64,000 nucleotides of DNA. Source: Globodera rostochiensis. Its lineage: Eukaryota; Nematoda; Chromadorea; Rhabditida; Heteroderidae. The DNA lies in the NCBI GenBank assembly GCA_018350325.1, contig JAEVLN010000001.1, positions 6,353,254-6,417,253 on the forward strand. Direction: 5' to 3'. Shown piece after piece: positions 45,631-58,113 of this stretch (the first letter of the stretch is position 1; each line of letters begins with the position of its first letter). Both the position numbers and the translations under genes were made by a program. Below the pieces are notes generated by a model. The model was given only the letters and a program-made list of their open reading frames with translations. It was not told where the DNA came from and did not search any database.

Positions 45631-47775
45631 TTAAAAATTTTGTTTTAAAAAATGATAAGCAAAACAAAATGCCAACAAGCGTAATGTGTTTATTTCGATA
45701 ATAGTCTTTCCGGCGCCAGCGGCCACCGTGTACAAATTGTAGTAAGACAACGGGTCGCAGTCGAGCGAAGAGCGCCCGTGCAGAAACACACGACAAATGC
45801 GGTAGCGGTTCAGCGACCGGGTCCAAGCGAACTGAAACGGCGGACGGACAAAAAAAATTTTTTTTTGATCATTTCGCCAAAAATATTTGTTTTTCATGAA
45901 ATTTTTTAATTCAAAAAGTTTGCCTACCCGGACGCAAAGCTCGTGGGTCCTGAGGTCCGGTGTTCGCCAGACCGGAAAAGTGCCGGTGAACCATCCGTCC
46001 AGCAATGTGCCGTTGCCCAAATGACGTGCATGCTTCACGTACGCATTTTCGCGCACCTTCGTAAAAATTGTTTTTTTGGACAAAAATTTAATGTTTTGAA
46101 AGTTCCCCGACCCTTCGCCCGGGGGTGGGAATGTCGGATTTGGGGCTTAAGGTGGCGGTATGTCCGTGAGTCGATTTTTTTTTGTTAAAGTTTTAAAAAG
46201 AAAGAAATGATTTTTATGTCGACCTGATAGTCGATGAACACAGTGACTGGCAATTGAACGGAAGGCCATTGCTCGTCAAGTTTGATCAGATAGCGGACAG
46301 CTTCACAATTCTTCATTCTTTGGAATTAATTTTTGGAAAAAATTGACGAGAAAAATTGTTTTTTTCCAACTTTACGCGAAGCTGAAGGAGCCGTTGCAAC
46401 CAAGAGAGTTCGCTGGGGTAAAAATATAATTGAAAAACGATGAAATTTTAATAAAAATGCATTTATGTATTAAAATAATTTGATCGATTTTTTATAAATA
46501 TTTATCGGAACGAATGCTTTTCCCACTCACCTCCCATTTCGCCACACTTCCCGCTCCGGCTAACCAGCAAAATTGGAAACAAAATTTAAATGATTGGCAA
46601 AAAATGAATGCCGCCAATACACGCCCACCCCCTCACCTTGAACACGAACGTGCTGCTGTGGTTGGCCCAATGTTGCTGGTAAAGGCGTCGGGCGGGCAAC
46701 AACTGCTCAAAATGAATGGCACTGCGAAATGCCAACTCGTACCAGTGGCCGGCTTGAAGTTGGCAGGCGTTGAGTGCCTTGAAAAAACAAATTCGAATAA
46801 TTCGCATTCAAAAAATTTGGCTATTTTAGTTCGTTTTTGGTCTTTTTGTTTGGACATCCGATTTTTTTGCGATTTTTTATGCCCATTCTTTTTGGCCACC
46901 CGAATTGTGCCGGGCAACGCCCTGATGGGACAGTTTGGGTTGCTGGCACTGCTGTTATCGGTTGTCCTCCACAACAGCAGATCGGGCGCCTGATGCTTCT
47001 GTTTGCCGTTGTTACTGTTGTTGTTGTTGTTGGCATTGCCGCCCACTTGGCCGCTGCGCTTGTCCGCCTCGACGAGCTGTTCGACGAGCAAAGCGATGCT
47101 CCGTTGGCACGGCTGGTAGTAGCCGAGGTCGGGCGCGAACCGGTACTCGCCCTGATAGCCCTGTAAATGATTTTTTTGATTTAATGAATTGCTTGCCACA
47201 TTACACATTTTTTCTTGCCACATCACAAAAGTGCCCGGAGCAAATACCGTATCCCACCCCCCCCCATTTGCGAGCTCCTACCGTATACTCGACAGTGCAC
47301 CGTTGGCTGGAGCCCACCGGACGCAGCATGAGTTGCACGCTGGCGTTCATATACGTGCTGCGGCGCGTGTCGCGCGCGAGCGCAATTGCGCCTTTGTTGG
47401 ACTCGACGGAGGCACAGAATTTGAGGTCGGGCGGAAAAAACTGAATTGAAAAACTCTAAAATGCCAAAGAAAATTTTCCAACCCCTAAAAAATTTCCCAA
47501 TGCTCTTTTGGCAATGATTGATGGCACTTTCAATTGGTGGAAGTGGGGGAGGGGGACGGCATCACACAAAAGGACACCAAAAAACATTGGCAAAACGGCC
47601 CCTTGGGGGACAAATTTCGGACCAGCATTGTGTCCAGCTGGAAGGGCTGCATTTGCGAGGTGCATGCGCGCAGACTGAGCCTCAGCGGTCGTTCGGCGCT
47701 GATCAACTGCTGATGTTGAAAGGCGGAAATGCGCGCGATGGACAGCAACGACAAATGGAGGAGTGGGGAAAGCAT
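45631..47775 (-). CDS. Secreted Cys-containing protein of unknown family
   Basis: Nine exons in transcript order: 47578-47775, 47282-47440, 46900-47160, 46637-46777, 46531-46559, 46376-46412, 46224-46310, 45928-46056, 45631-45831, all in phase, giving 413 residues. The N-terminus (MLSPLLHLSLLSIARISA) is a signal peptide. Notable segments are LRLSLRACTSQMQPF, DLKFCASVESNKGAIALARD, a low-complexity loop with Asn repeats in exon 3, NACQLQAGHWYELAFRSA, VKHARHLGNGTLLDGWFTG and NRYRICRVFLHGRSSLDCDP. The alternation of short hydrophobic strands and single cysteines looks like an extracellular beta-rich protein. I do not recognise the family. The exon 1 and exon 7 splice sites are the least certain. 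Confidence 0.7.
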
Positions 47776-48807
47776 TTCGGCCAGACAGAGCCTTTCTTTG
47801 GCCAGACGGAAAACCCCTGAAACTAATTAAACAAAAAAAACTTTATTCTGGTACATAACCCGAAGAAAATTTAAATCACGAAAATGAATTTTTAACGTTT
47901 GTCAAAATTTTTAATAAAAGTAAATAAATTGCGTCCGCTTTTTCCCATTAAATTTGTGAAATGGAACTTTCGCTATTGGCTTTTAGCGCGTCAATTTGTC
48001 AACATTTCGGAAACGCGTCAAATTTAGGGCCATTACGGCGGCCACAATTTGGCCATCATTTAATGCCGATTTGGTAGCCGACCAATAAATAAATGCCTCG
48101 GGGGGGGGGGCACAGATTTTGTCGGAGAATCCCCCGGGGGAATTTTAGGAGCTTCGGCCTATTATGACATCAGAGCGGCGGGGGGGGGGGTGCATTGCCT
48201 TCGGCACCACATTTTCGGCATTTGTGCCATCCTCCCCCACTTTCTTCACACACTTTTATTGCATTTATATTTGATGAAAGCAGAAGGGATCCGCTCGGGG
48301 CACAACCAGCGAATTGACCGCTCGGAAAAAGGCAAATACTAAGACAATTTGCCGAAGGGCAAACAGCAAATCGGTGCATCAAATTTGGTTAAAACTGTTA
48401 CAATCTTTATGGCCCAAAATTTTTGTTTAAAGACGATTTGATCAAAAATCACTTTCAAAAATGCCGAGTGCGCAGCCCAAAAGAAGCGAAAACCAAGCCA
48501 ACGAAGAATTGTCAAACAAATTTATTCGATCAAATTTGTACTTTCAAAAGACAGAATCCAGCAGTCAGTGATCAATTTGAAATTTGGATCAACCACAAAC
48601 AATTTTTTTTCGTGTGTTATTGGACTGATCGAGCACAATTAATTTAGGAAGAGAGAAAATGGTATTCATCAAATGGGTGATTATAATAAATTAAATGATT
48701 GCTTACATATTAATGCATTGTTCGTCCATTCCATTAAAGGAAAAATGTCATCGTCGACAAGCCTAAAATCATTCGCTTTTCGCACCAGCGCCGCAGCCGC
48801 CCTCTCC
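47776..48807. other. Spacer between secreted protein and adenylate kinase
   Basis: It has G tracts near 48101 and 48181 and AT-rich flanks. No exon was supported. Confidence 0.5.
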
Positions 48808-50862
48808 TCAAATGTACACAAAACGCTTCTTTGGCTGCACAACTTTTCCGAAAATCTGAAAAGCAAAATTGAAGAAAAATGCCAAGCGTAGAACAACTGC
48901 CAATATAAAAAAAATTTTGAACCAAAATTAGTTGGACTTTATACGGCCTTATAAAGAATGAATCTAGAAATAATTTTCGGGGGGAGCGGGGGGGGGGGAT
49001 TTTCCTGTTTTATTGCCTTTTGTTACATTTTTTTAAAAATTATATAACAATAATTGTTTAAATTGGTCCAAAAATTACGAATTTTGTAAAACAAAAAGGG
49101 CCCCTATGGGTTTTCCCATCCTAAATACGGGCCTGTTCACGATAACTGAATTTGTCCAGAAATGGTAAGGAGGGTTTTCTATATTTGGAAAATGGGAAAA
49201 CCAAGGTTGCTAATTTCTGCTCATTCAGCCTAAACAACTCGGATCAACGTACCCATTCCCCTCACTGACCTTGTCCAATTCCATGTCCACCTTTTCAATC
49301 GACTGGCTTGCATCAATTTTCGTGTGGATGCCACGTTTCGAATAGTAACTGACCAGCGGTGTCGTCTATGGACAACAATTCAGCCATTTAAGAGAAAACA
49401 AAAGATTTAGAAAGCTCACCATCGAATAATAATCCGCCAAACGTTTTCTTAGAACCTTCTCAGTATCATCTGAATTACAAAAACAAACAAATAAAAAAAT
49501 TGACTCAAATTCTCTAAAAAATATATACCGTCGCGACGGATCAACGGCTCGCCTGTCACGTCGTCCGTCATTGCTTTCTTGGGCGGATTGAACTGTTCGT
49601 GGTAACTGCGCCCTGACGGCCCATGGAAGAGACGGCCAACAATGCGTTTGACAAGCAGTTCTTCGTTCACCGAAAATTCGACAGCCGCCAACAGCGGTTG
49701 CTGACGCTTCTCCAACAGAGCGTCCAACTGAAAGAGAAAATGCAATTTAAATTGAAAAAAAAACGATTGGTTAAAATCCCAAATAAAACAATTGGTTAAA
49801 ATCCCCAAAAGAAGTCCTCCCCCCCCCCTTGGAATTTGTGATTTCGTTTATATTTTGCATTTCAAACAACCTTTTCTGCTTGTGCGATGTTGCGAGGGAA
49901 TCCGTCGAGAATAAACCCATTGCGACACGCCTCCGTGCTTAAAGGGGAACAAAAATCGTACAACGCAGAGAAGAATGTCAACATTTTTTGACAAGAATTT
50001 TTTCACCCAAAACCCATCAAAAAACCCGAGCCCTATGGATTCCCCCTCCCAAAAAACATTCGGAGGGGGGCAAAAATTGTTAATTGGTCTCTGTTCCGGG
50101 CTACTAACGGTTCAACTGCAGTCAGAATGTAAACTTTTTTTTTTTTTTTGCACTTACGACAGATTTTTGTCGATCATCTCACAAACAATGTCGTCGGATA
50201 CCAAATCACCTCTGTCAACGAGTGCTTTGACCTTTTTGCCGAGTGGTGTGCCTAAAATGTTCAAAAAAAATCCAACATTTCAAGTACAAGAAATGTTGTG
50301 CAAAAGTACCACAACAAACCTGCTTTTATCTCCGCTCTGAGCAAATCGCCTAAATTTTTTGTCGATGCTTCAGTGAAAAATAGAAAAAATTCCCCTTTAA
50401 AAAAACCTGTGGACAGATGGCACGATTCGTACTTCTTCGCCAACTTAGTCGCCTAAATGTTCGCAATTTGGTTTTTGAAATTTTAAATTGAGTCAAAAAA
50501 TTCAAAATCCCTCCCCACCAGAACTGAAGTAGAATTCTAAAAAAAATTTGTTATTTCGAAAATCCTTAACACAAAAAGCAATAAAAACGGGAACGCACCC
50601 CCCCCCCCCCAGCCAAATATTTTTTTTTTGCTAAAATTGCTTAACAAAAAATACAATAAAATTTTCCACTATATTCAAACGTTATTTAAACGCAAAAAAT
50701 TCACTCCTAAAATTGTGTCCAAACCTGCGTTCCTTTGCCGGCGCCGGGCGGGCCCATTAGCACCGTTCGAACGGTGTGAATGCCTTGCGTTGGTTCGGGG
50801 TGTGTGGTCACAACCTTTTCCTTCGGCTCCTCTGTTTTTCGACTCCATGGAAAATTAACCAT
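48808..50862 (-). CDS. AK2: Adenylate kinase 2 (ATP:AMP phosphotransferase)
   Basis: It catalyses ATP + AMP to 2 ADP, in the mitochondrial intermembrane space for AK2. Nine exons in transcript order: 50725-50862, 50407-50452, 50320-50349, 50158-50251, 49871-49937, 49529-49727, 49420-49469, 49270-49365, 48808-48855, giving 255 residues. Motifs in order: [14 protein letters not shown] (P-loop), [13 protein letters not shown] (AMP site), [71 protein letters not shown] (long LID domain), [14 protein letters not shown]. The end, KRFVYI, matches the family's DLVMFI-like end. The N-terminus is about 10-15 residues longer than in animals I recall. Phases agree at every join; the tiny last exon is inferred from phase and the C-terminal match. 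Confidence 0.94.
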
Positions 50863-51789
50863 TTTGTTTTTATTGGATTGCTATTTTAGTCTAAACAATA
50901 ATCAATGTTAAGGACCTAACAAATTGAGAAAATAATAAATTGTTCAATATTTTCTGCGGGAAAGAATTTTTCAGAAAAAAAACCCGGTCCTGGTGGTAGA
51001 AAAACCAGGACTGCCAGGATTTTCTGGCTACTATCCGGATTTTTTTGAGCCAGATCTGATAGAAGCGAGACCGGATTTTTCAAAATTTCCAATCTCTAAG
51101 TCGGGAGTCGCTGTGACGGGATTAAGCATCAACTCAAATCGGTGAATTCCTTCATTTGCCAACTGCACGTCAGTTGTTTACACGATAAATGTAGCTTATT
51201 TTTGGCCCAGCCGCTAGGTCATGCTAAAAGAACCAAACAATAAAATTGGCTGAACGGAAAAAACAAAGTTATATGTGATCATTAATCCATCGATCTGTTT
51301 TTTTACAGAAAAGAAATTGTGTTTATTTTACAGAAAAGAAAAAGTAATATCACTTAACATGTCGATCTTTTAAGTAGAACACGGCGGGAACGGGAGCTCC
51401 CGCGGGAACGAACGGGATTTCCAGCCCCGTAAAATTTAGTGTTTGTTCAGTTCGATACTATCAACCTTTCGGCACTCGGATTGCCAACTTCGCCAAAAAT
51501 ATATTTTAAAAATTAATAAAGCTTTTTGCTGTCGATTAAGGTTTAAAAACTACAAATAGCTGCTGACATTTGACCGTTTTAGGCCTGGTAAGCTTTCCTG
51601 ATAGTAAGTTTAAGAATGGTCAGCATTCAACAACAAATTTTTTTGAATATTTGGCATAATGTTACTTATTGTTCACCAAACCAGTGTTGAAAAATTACAC
51701 TTATGTACGCAGATGAAGGGTATATAAGGCGATTTTTTTGCAATTCCAACCATTTGTATTTTGTGCTTGTTGCGAATAGTGCCAAAGCC
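50863..51789. promoter_or_regulatory. Divergent intergenic region with a TATA-like box
   Basis: Adenylate kinase 2 (-) and the exon-repeat gene (+) diverge from here. GTATATAAGG at 51719-51728, about 65 bases before the downstream ATG, is TATA-box-like. The region also has a decayed CGGGA repeat patch at 51378-51425 and a CCAGGA/TCCTGG patch near 50985-51030. Confidence 0.4.
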
Positions 51790-53469
51790 ATGCCCGTCGT
51801 CACACTGATCATCCCGCTTCAACTGGCGCTCATCGTCGTCGCTTCCGTGCTGCTGATCCTCGCCCAATGTTGCGGTGGTGGAGGGAAAAAGGTAATTTTA
51901 GTTTTGGGCGTTAATCTGTTCAAATAAACATCCCTCTTTATTTTAAGGACAAGAAGAAAGCAAAACAATCGGCACAAGGAAAAGGCAAACAAGGTAAAGG
52001 AAAGGAGGGGGATGGGAGGAGCTGATTGGATTAATTTTTGAACTTTTCAGCGGCCAAATCTGCGGGATCTGAAAGCATGGACTCGGCCATGCTCTCCGAC
52101 AAGGCTGCAGCGGAGAAAACATCAGAGGTGGGGTTTTACATATTTTTGCAGTCACACTGATCAAATAACCAATCTTTCTTTATTAAGGACAGGAGGAAAG
52201 CAAGGAAACCGGCGCCGGGAATGGGCAGAAAAAGTAAAGGGAAAGGCGGGGGGGGGGGAGGGGAGCTAATTAATTTTTGGATTTTTTTTAGCGAAATCTG
52301 CTGTACCTAAAAGCATGGACCAGGCCATGCTCTCCAGAAAGCCAAAGAAACAGAATGCTGCACCGAAGAAAGCAGCAGAGGTGTGGTTTTACATATTTTT
52401 TGCAGTCACACTGATCAAACAACCCATCTTTCTTTTTTAAGGACAAGAAGAAAGCAAAGCAACCGGCGCGCGGCAAACGTAAGCGGAGATTGTGCCGAAC
52501 TTCAAAAATTAATCTTTTTTTTTCCCTTTTAGCCATGGCTAAGCCTCCTCCACCTGTAAGCATAGATCCGGACCTGCTCTCCTTGAAGCAACCCAAACTG
52601 AAAGCACCACCGAAGCAAACGCCCGTTGACGGTAAGTGGCGGAGTTTGATGGTCGCATTGCTTGAACAAATCATTCACAATTTAGCTGGCGATCCAAACT
52701 ACGGCACACTTGGCAACTTGGACCCGAACATCTTCCTCAAATCGCCACAAGGGACGCCGACGCCTCAGCGACCGGGATCACCGATGCCTCAGCGACCGGG
52801 ATCGCCAGCGATCACTCCCGTTGCAGGTAGAGGGGAGGGGGAGGGAGGGTCAAATCAATCTTCTAACCAACCAACCCCCTTTACAGCGAACGATCCAAAC
52901 TACGGCACACTTGGCAGCTTGGACCCGAACATCTTCCTCAAATCGCCACAAGGGACGCCTCAGCGACCGGGATCGCCAGTGATCACTCCCGTTGCAGGTA
53001 GAAGAAGGGGGGGGGGAGGAGGGAGGAGGATTAAATAAACTTCTAACCAACCCCCTTTACAGCGAACGATCCAAACTACGGCACACTTGGCAGCTTGGAC
53101 CCGAACATCTTCCTCAAATCGCCACAAGGGACGCCTCAGCGACCGGGATCGCCAGTGATCACTCCCGTTGCAGGTAGAGGAGGGGAGGGGGGGGGGGCTA
53201 AGGAGACTTGTGATAAATAAAATCTTAACCCCTTTACAGCGAACGATCCAAACTACGGCACACTTGGCAGCTTGGACCCGAACATTTTCCTCAGACAGAC
53301 ACCGGCGCCCGCTGCAGGAGGAAGGCCGCGCGGAGCGGCACCAGTTGCAGGTAGAAGAATTGTTTTTGTTTGATTATTGATTAAAAAATACATATTTTGC
53401 GCCTTTTCAGCGAATGATCCGAACTACGCGACCCTGGGCAGTCTGGACCCGAACATATTCAATCGCTGA
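51790..53469 (+). CDS. Signal-anchored protein built from repeated exons (DPNYGTLGSLDPNIF repeats)
   Basis: Exons: 51790-51891, 51948-51993, 52051-52127, 52188-52233, 52292-52380, 52442-52478, 52533-52631, 52686-52826, 52887-52997, 53063-53173, 53240-53350, 53411-53469, giving 342 residues. The N-terminus is one membrane span (LIIPLQLALIVVASVLLILA) followed by CC and Gly/Lys. A Lys-rich exon (DKKKAKQSAQGKGKQ) and its partner (SESMDSAMLS) recur as a pair in exons 2-3 and 4-5, and the Lys-rich exon again in 6. Exons 8-12 are five repeats of NDPNYGTLGSLDPNIFLKSPQG; 9, 10 and 11 are each exactly 111 bases, with phase-1 introns on both sides. I recall DPNYxTLxxL motifs in other nematode one-span proteins, but the function is unknown to me. 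Cytoplasmic or extracellular placement of the repeats is not decided. Confidence 0.85.
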
Positions 53470-53784
53470 TCGGCACTTGAAGTTGAGAACGAGTGTGTAA
53501 ATGGCATAAGGATGATTTGTTGTTGATGTGTATGTATAGATTGTAATGCTCATTGTATGTATGTATAAGTATATTGGATCTCTTTGTCACTAATTTGTAA
53601 GCAATTGTTTTTGTGAATTAATTTTGTTGCGTGTGTCCGAATAAAAATCTTCACGGAAAGGAATTTCGATTGTTTTTGTCCGGAGTTAAATTTACCGAGA
53701 CTCTCGAATAGGTGACGAAACTTCAATGGTAGATTCACTACATGAGCAATAAAATCAGAGAAAGTGTATCTATACTTCCTAAAC
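53470..53784. other. 3' flank of the exon-repeat gene
   Basis: AT-rich 3' UTR-like sequence containing AATAAA at about 53640, then spacer up to the foldback element. No exon. Confidence 0.5.
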
Positions 53785-54205
53785 GGGGTAAACCCAACTC
53801 ATCCATACCCAACTCATCCATACCCAACTCATCCATACCCATCTCATCCATATCCAACTCATCCATAAAGCATAACTCGCTTCAACCTTAACCGATTTAG
53901 AAAGTCTTAAAGCCAATCGAAAGATCTCGAAGAGTTGAAGCTAACATTAAGTTAAACCTTTGTGATTGGACAAGTTTCAAAAAAGTTATGGTCAGAAAAC
54001 TTGATAAAATTTAAAAATTTCGATTTTTGGGCGGTTTTCTGGCCATAACTTTATTGAAACTTGTCCAATCGCAAAGCTTTAACTTAATGTTAGCTTCAGC
54101 TCCTCGAGATCTTTCGAATGGCGTTAAGAATTTCTAAATCGGTTAAGTTTGAAGCAAGTTATGCTTTATGGATGAGTTGGATATGGATGAGTTGGGTGGG
54201 ACCCG
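53785..54205. mobile_element. 421-bp foldback element with 8-bp target duplication
   Basis: The left arm carries CCCAACTCATCCATA repeated four to five times, then CATAACTCGCTTCAACC. The right arm is the inverse (GGTTAAGTTTGAAGCAAGTTATG, then GGATGAGTTGG twice). The arms are about 200 bases and meet near 54020. A direct repeat TCCTAAAC flanks the element (53777-53784 and 54206-54213). Its inner sequence (CGAAAG...AATCGGTTA..GTTGAAGC) is shared with the 132-bp palindrome at 61111-61242. Confidence 0.85.
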
Positions 54206-54415
54206 TCCTAAACCACCAACAATGCTGAATGGCTCCTTATTAGCCTTGAAGCATAAATTAATTTTTTGTTTAAATATTGGAGGATTAAAAACATAAAACA
54301 AAATGCCGATGTTTAACATATTATATGTATATCAAAACATGGATTAACTTTCCGAACGTGCCAAACGCAACGCGTGCAGAAAAAGGCCTAAAAAAATTTG
54401 AAATTAATTTTACAT

Positions 54416-57400
54416 TTATTTATTTTTGCACCAACCAATTAAAATCCATCCAAAAATGAGTGCCCATTCGATGGGCGGAAAGAAGGGCAAAAGTTGCATG
54501 AGGGTGAACATGGAAAACAGCTGAAAACATATTTTTGAATCAATTAAAATTATTAAAATATAATTTTACTAACCGCTCCAATTGGCAACCATTTTCCCTC
54601 GAGGGGCTGCTGCTGGTTGGTACCGTAATCCACGCGAAGTCGGCACAGCCATACGATAACGGAACAACCGGTGACAATTGATGACAAAAGTGCCAACAAT
54701 GGCAACAGTGGCAGATAATCGTCGTCGCTCTAAAGTGTACACGAGAATCTTGGGAATGTTCTCTCCAGATCGGTGCCGGACATTCGCAATTTTTAGGTAG
54801 AGCTCTGGTTCCCAGAGTGCCAAAAAAGAAGTCCCCCCGGTCTCAAGTGCCAGAATGGCCTGGCGCTTGATCATTTGCTACATTCAAAAATTGAATTCGG
54901 CTTTCAAATTGGGGGTACGGTATTGCCAAATTTGTACCGTCTTGCGCAGTGCCGTAATCGCTGCAGCGCACACGGCGGCCGCTGAAAATGCAAGCAACAA
55001 CGCGCGGCGTGCCGCATCGCATGCGGCGCGTTCGTCGCACGTTGCGGCCGCCTTCGTTCCGCTTTCCACTCGTCGCGCGGCACCAAGCCAGCTCTGCGGC
55101 ACTTCCGACTCGTACACGTGCAGGCCTTGGGGGAATTTTGTTTTGTTTTAAATTTAAATTTAAAATTTAATTTTGTTCACCTGGCAGTGGTACGGTATGC
55201 ACCGTTCTTCCGTTGACTGTCATTGTTGTTGCTGAACACGGCGCTCGGAAGCAGTTGTGCCGTTGGTGTTGCCCATGTTGCCCATGCTGACGTGGCAAAT
55301 GAGACGACTGGCGCGGCGCGCAACATGGCGGGCCATTTTGGATGCTAATAAAATGCCAAATTTAAATTGCATTAACAGTCAAATTGCCTTTGATAGTCGG
55401 CACAGTTTGGTGGCTGCTGGTGCGGCTGATTGTTAAGCTCCAACAACGGCGTGTCAATGCTTTTCAAATGCGCCGTTTGGTGCTGCTCCGTTTCTGTCGT
55501 GTCGGCGGTTGCGAGGCGCCAAATTCGCTCCAACAAATGTTCACGCTCACGGCACTCGCGAAGCCATGCCTAAATTGTTGTGGCTTTTCACAACCAAAAC
55601 CCGGACCGGGCCGAACAAACGCAGACAGACCCATTAGTCAAACTCGATTCTCGACAAGCCAAATCATTAGCGATGCGCGAGAGTCTCGAGGTCAAGTCTT
55701 GGTAAATTTTAGTTTTTGAGCATCACTACAAATCACATGCTTTTGGCGCCGTTCAATAGACGCTTCACCTCATCTTCCGACTCATCAGCCGAAATGCTGC
55801 TGCTTTCCTCTCCGAACTCCTCCGCCTCCTCGTCTTCGTCATCTACCGCCGCCGCTTCTTCACACATTTTCCATTCAGTTGACTGCAGCTGCTGCGCTGC
55901 ACGCGAAACTGCGCGCACGCGCCGCACTCGGCGATACTTTGGCCGCAAATCGCCGCCGATGAAGCGGTCCGAACTTGACGGCGTAAAATGGCTCATGTAG
56001 ACGAGCAACGCCTTGCGCAAAATACGTTTTAATTCACATAAATTTGATTTTTTAAAAATAAAATTGCATTTAAACATTTTTTAAAAAAGCCAAAAGCTGT
56101 CCCCTTTGGCGGCTTTGTTTACCTGTAATGCCATCCTTAGCACACAGTTCAGCGGTATTAGCCGACCAAGCCATTGTTGTGGCACAATTCCAACCATTAA
56201 TGAGCAACAAAATGCCACCAAAATGACGGCACAACGTGGCCTTTAAAAATGAATTTTGGAGAATTTTGTAATAGTTTAAAATGCACTGACTGGCCGCCCT
56301 TTTCGGAGATTGAGGCCAAATGTTTGTGGCCAAACGGAAGGATCATTTTGTCCATGGCCATTGTGGCCATCAGACGAGTTGGGGCCAAAAATAGGCACAA
56401 AAGTGCGGCCCACAGAGAGCACACTGAGCCGACGTTCATCAAATAGCTGAAAATAGTGCCAAAAATTTAAATTTTTAAAATTTAAATATTTTTGATACCG
56501 TGCCGAGAACAGTCGAATGGAGTTGAACATCGCCGGAAGGGGCAGCAACGGTTGATGAACAACGACGGAAGCCACTGCTGCTGTTGCTACATCATCCAGC
56601 GGAACGGACGTGTCGAGCCGGATGAACGGAAAGAATGCAAGAAGTGCGAGCAGTGCAAGCGCGGGCTGCACCCGCGACGCGGCACGCATAAGGGTCGCCA
56701 ATGCGCGACGCGGCCCGCAGCATTCCTCGGCCAAGAAGCTCAGCAACTCCACGCATGGCCATGCCAACAACCAGCAACGAAAGGTGGCAAAAAGCTGGCA
56801 TTTTTTGAAACGGATTTTATTAGCGTTAAAAAATTTTGAAAAAAAAAATTTCCACAATTTTTTCAAACCTCGTCTATTGAAAGGAATGATGCAGTCTCTG
56901 GCGGATGTTCCGAGTTGCCAAACACGTGCAGTTGGGCCATATTGTGCAGAAATGCGACTGTCGTTGTGCTTGCCGATGTGAACATTGTGGCGATCAGAAA
57001 AATTGTTGTCGAAGTGATCAGAACCTTAATTAGGTAATCGATCACAAATATTTGGCGCACTTTTCAACAATTGATCAACCTACCCGAACACTGCACATCA
57101 TCACCAGCGCGGCACAAAACGGCAACACAACGGCGGCAAGCAGGTCCAGCAACACAACATCATGGCCATGCCAAATTGGTGAAGGCAGTCGCAACGAGCA
57201 AAATGCGTTGTGGAACAGCAAATTCTTAAATGGCTTGCATTTTTAACAATTGGAGCAGGCGCTTGAACATTAGTAAATTTGAATTTTAATTGGTAGAAAA
57301 CTTTTTACCTATTTTCAATTATTATTAATATTTAAATTTAAAAAAATAAATAATAAATTACCAAATAAATTGCCGTAAATACACTCGCCGTTACAATTAG

Positions 57401-58113
57401 TGTTGATGTCCCGAGGAGGGGGGGGGGGGGTCCCGGTCAAACCGGGGAACGGAGACGGGGATAAGAATGGGCGGGGATCCCCGGTCCCCCCCCCCGGGGC
57501 CAACCCTAATTACCCTAATTAGTAATTACAATGTGATCGGACAACGCATGGCAAACGGTGGCCGCCATCGCAATTTGGTCCAACAATTGGCCCCATGCCA
57601 CGGCCACGGCCAACGCTTGGCCAAATGTGCCGTGTGCCAGCTGATACAGCGCCGCGTTGCGGCCAATTCGGCGCGAAATTGAGGCGAGTTGAATGGCTAA
57701 ATTTTGTTAAAAAAATATATTTGTTATTAAATAATTTTTTTATTATTAATTACCGGCCAAAATTATGAGTGCCGAAGTGAATGCCAACGAAATTATTGGG
57801 CTTAGCAAAAGCATCTGAACAAATCAAATTAAATAATTATTTTTATTAATTAAAAAAAAATTATTTGCCTTCGATTTGCCGATGGTATAATGGGAAAAAA
57901 TTGCGGGCAAAATGACGTGCAATGTTAGGGCCAAGACCAATGTGGCCACTGAATTTCGGTGATTTTTAATATTTGTTTAAAAATACTTTAAATACCGATG
58001 GTCGTTAAACTGCATTGGCCAAGGCGACGGTCCCATTCCGAATGTAACTGACCGTCGGACGAATTCAATCGCTTTCTTCGGCAAAATTGGGTCAGAATAT
58101 TTGAAAGTGCCAT
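54416..58113 (-). CDS. SLC7/CAT-type amino-acid transporter (APC superfamily)
   Basis: Sixteen exons in transcript order: 57996-58113, 57869-57948, 57754-57814, 57530-57696, 57084-57224, 56869-57024, 56499-56794, 56291-56446, 56123-56240, 55769-56011, 55388-55569, 55181-55344, 54938-55125, 54782-54877, 54574-54729, 54416-54520, giving about 808 residues. The start (FCRRKRLNSS..RRLGQCSLTTI) and the order of segments follow cationic amino-acid transporters. SRRIGRNAALYQLAHGTFGQ aligns with the R(I/V)PKTGSAYxYxYxTxGE region, and AEECCGPRRALATLMRA with the EE..NPxRAIP loop. VCSLWAALLCLFLAPTRLMA, MAMDKMILPFGHKH and the PLLPLLALLS C-terminal spans follow. The classic GxGS helix-1 motif is degenerate, so substrate and activity are unsure. 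A long acidic/basic loop (exon 10) and a His/Gln-rich loop (exons 11-12) are unusual insertions. Two introns are GC-AG. Exons 13-14 are the least certain. Confidence 0.8.
55657..55731. mobile_element. Short TAG(C/T)GATG..CATCACTA element
   Basis: Its ends are TTAGCGATGCGCGAGAGTCTCGA and TTTTTGAGCATCACTA, related to the 87-bp element at 15771-15857. It sits in an intron of the SLC7-like gene. Confidence 0.5.

Noticed and set aside
48745..48891. Small + strand open frame beginning MSSSTSLKSF
   Set aside because: It overlaps the last exon of adenylate kinase 2 on the other strand and has no independent support.
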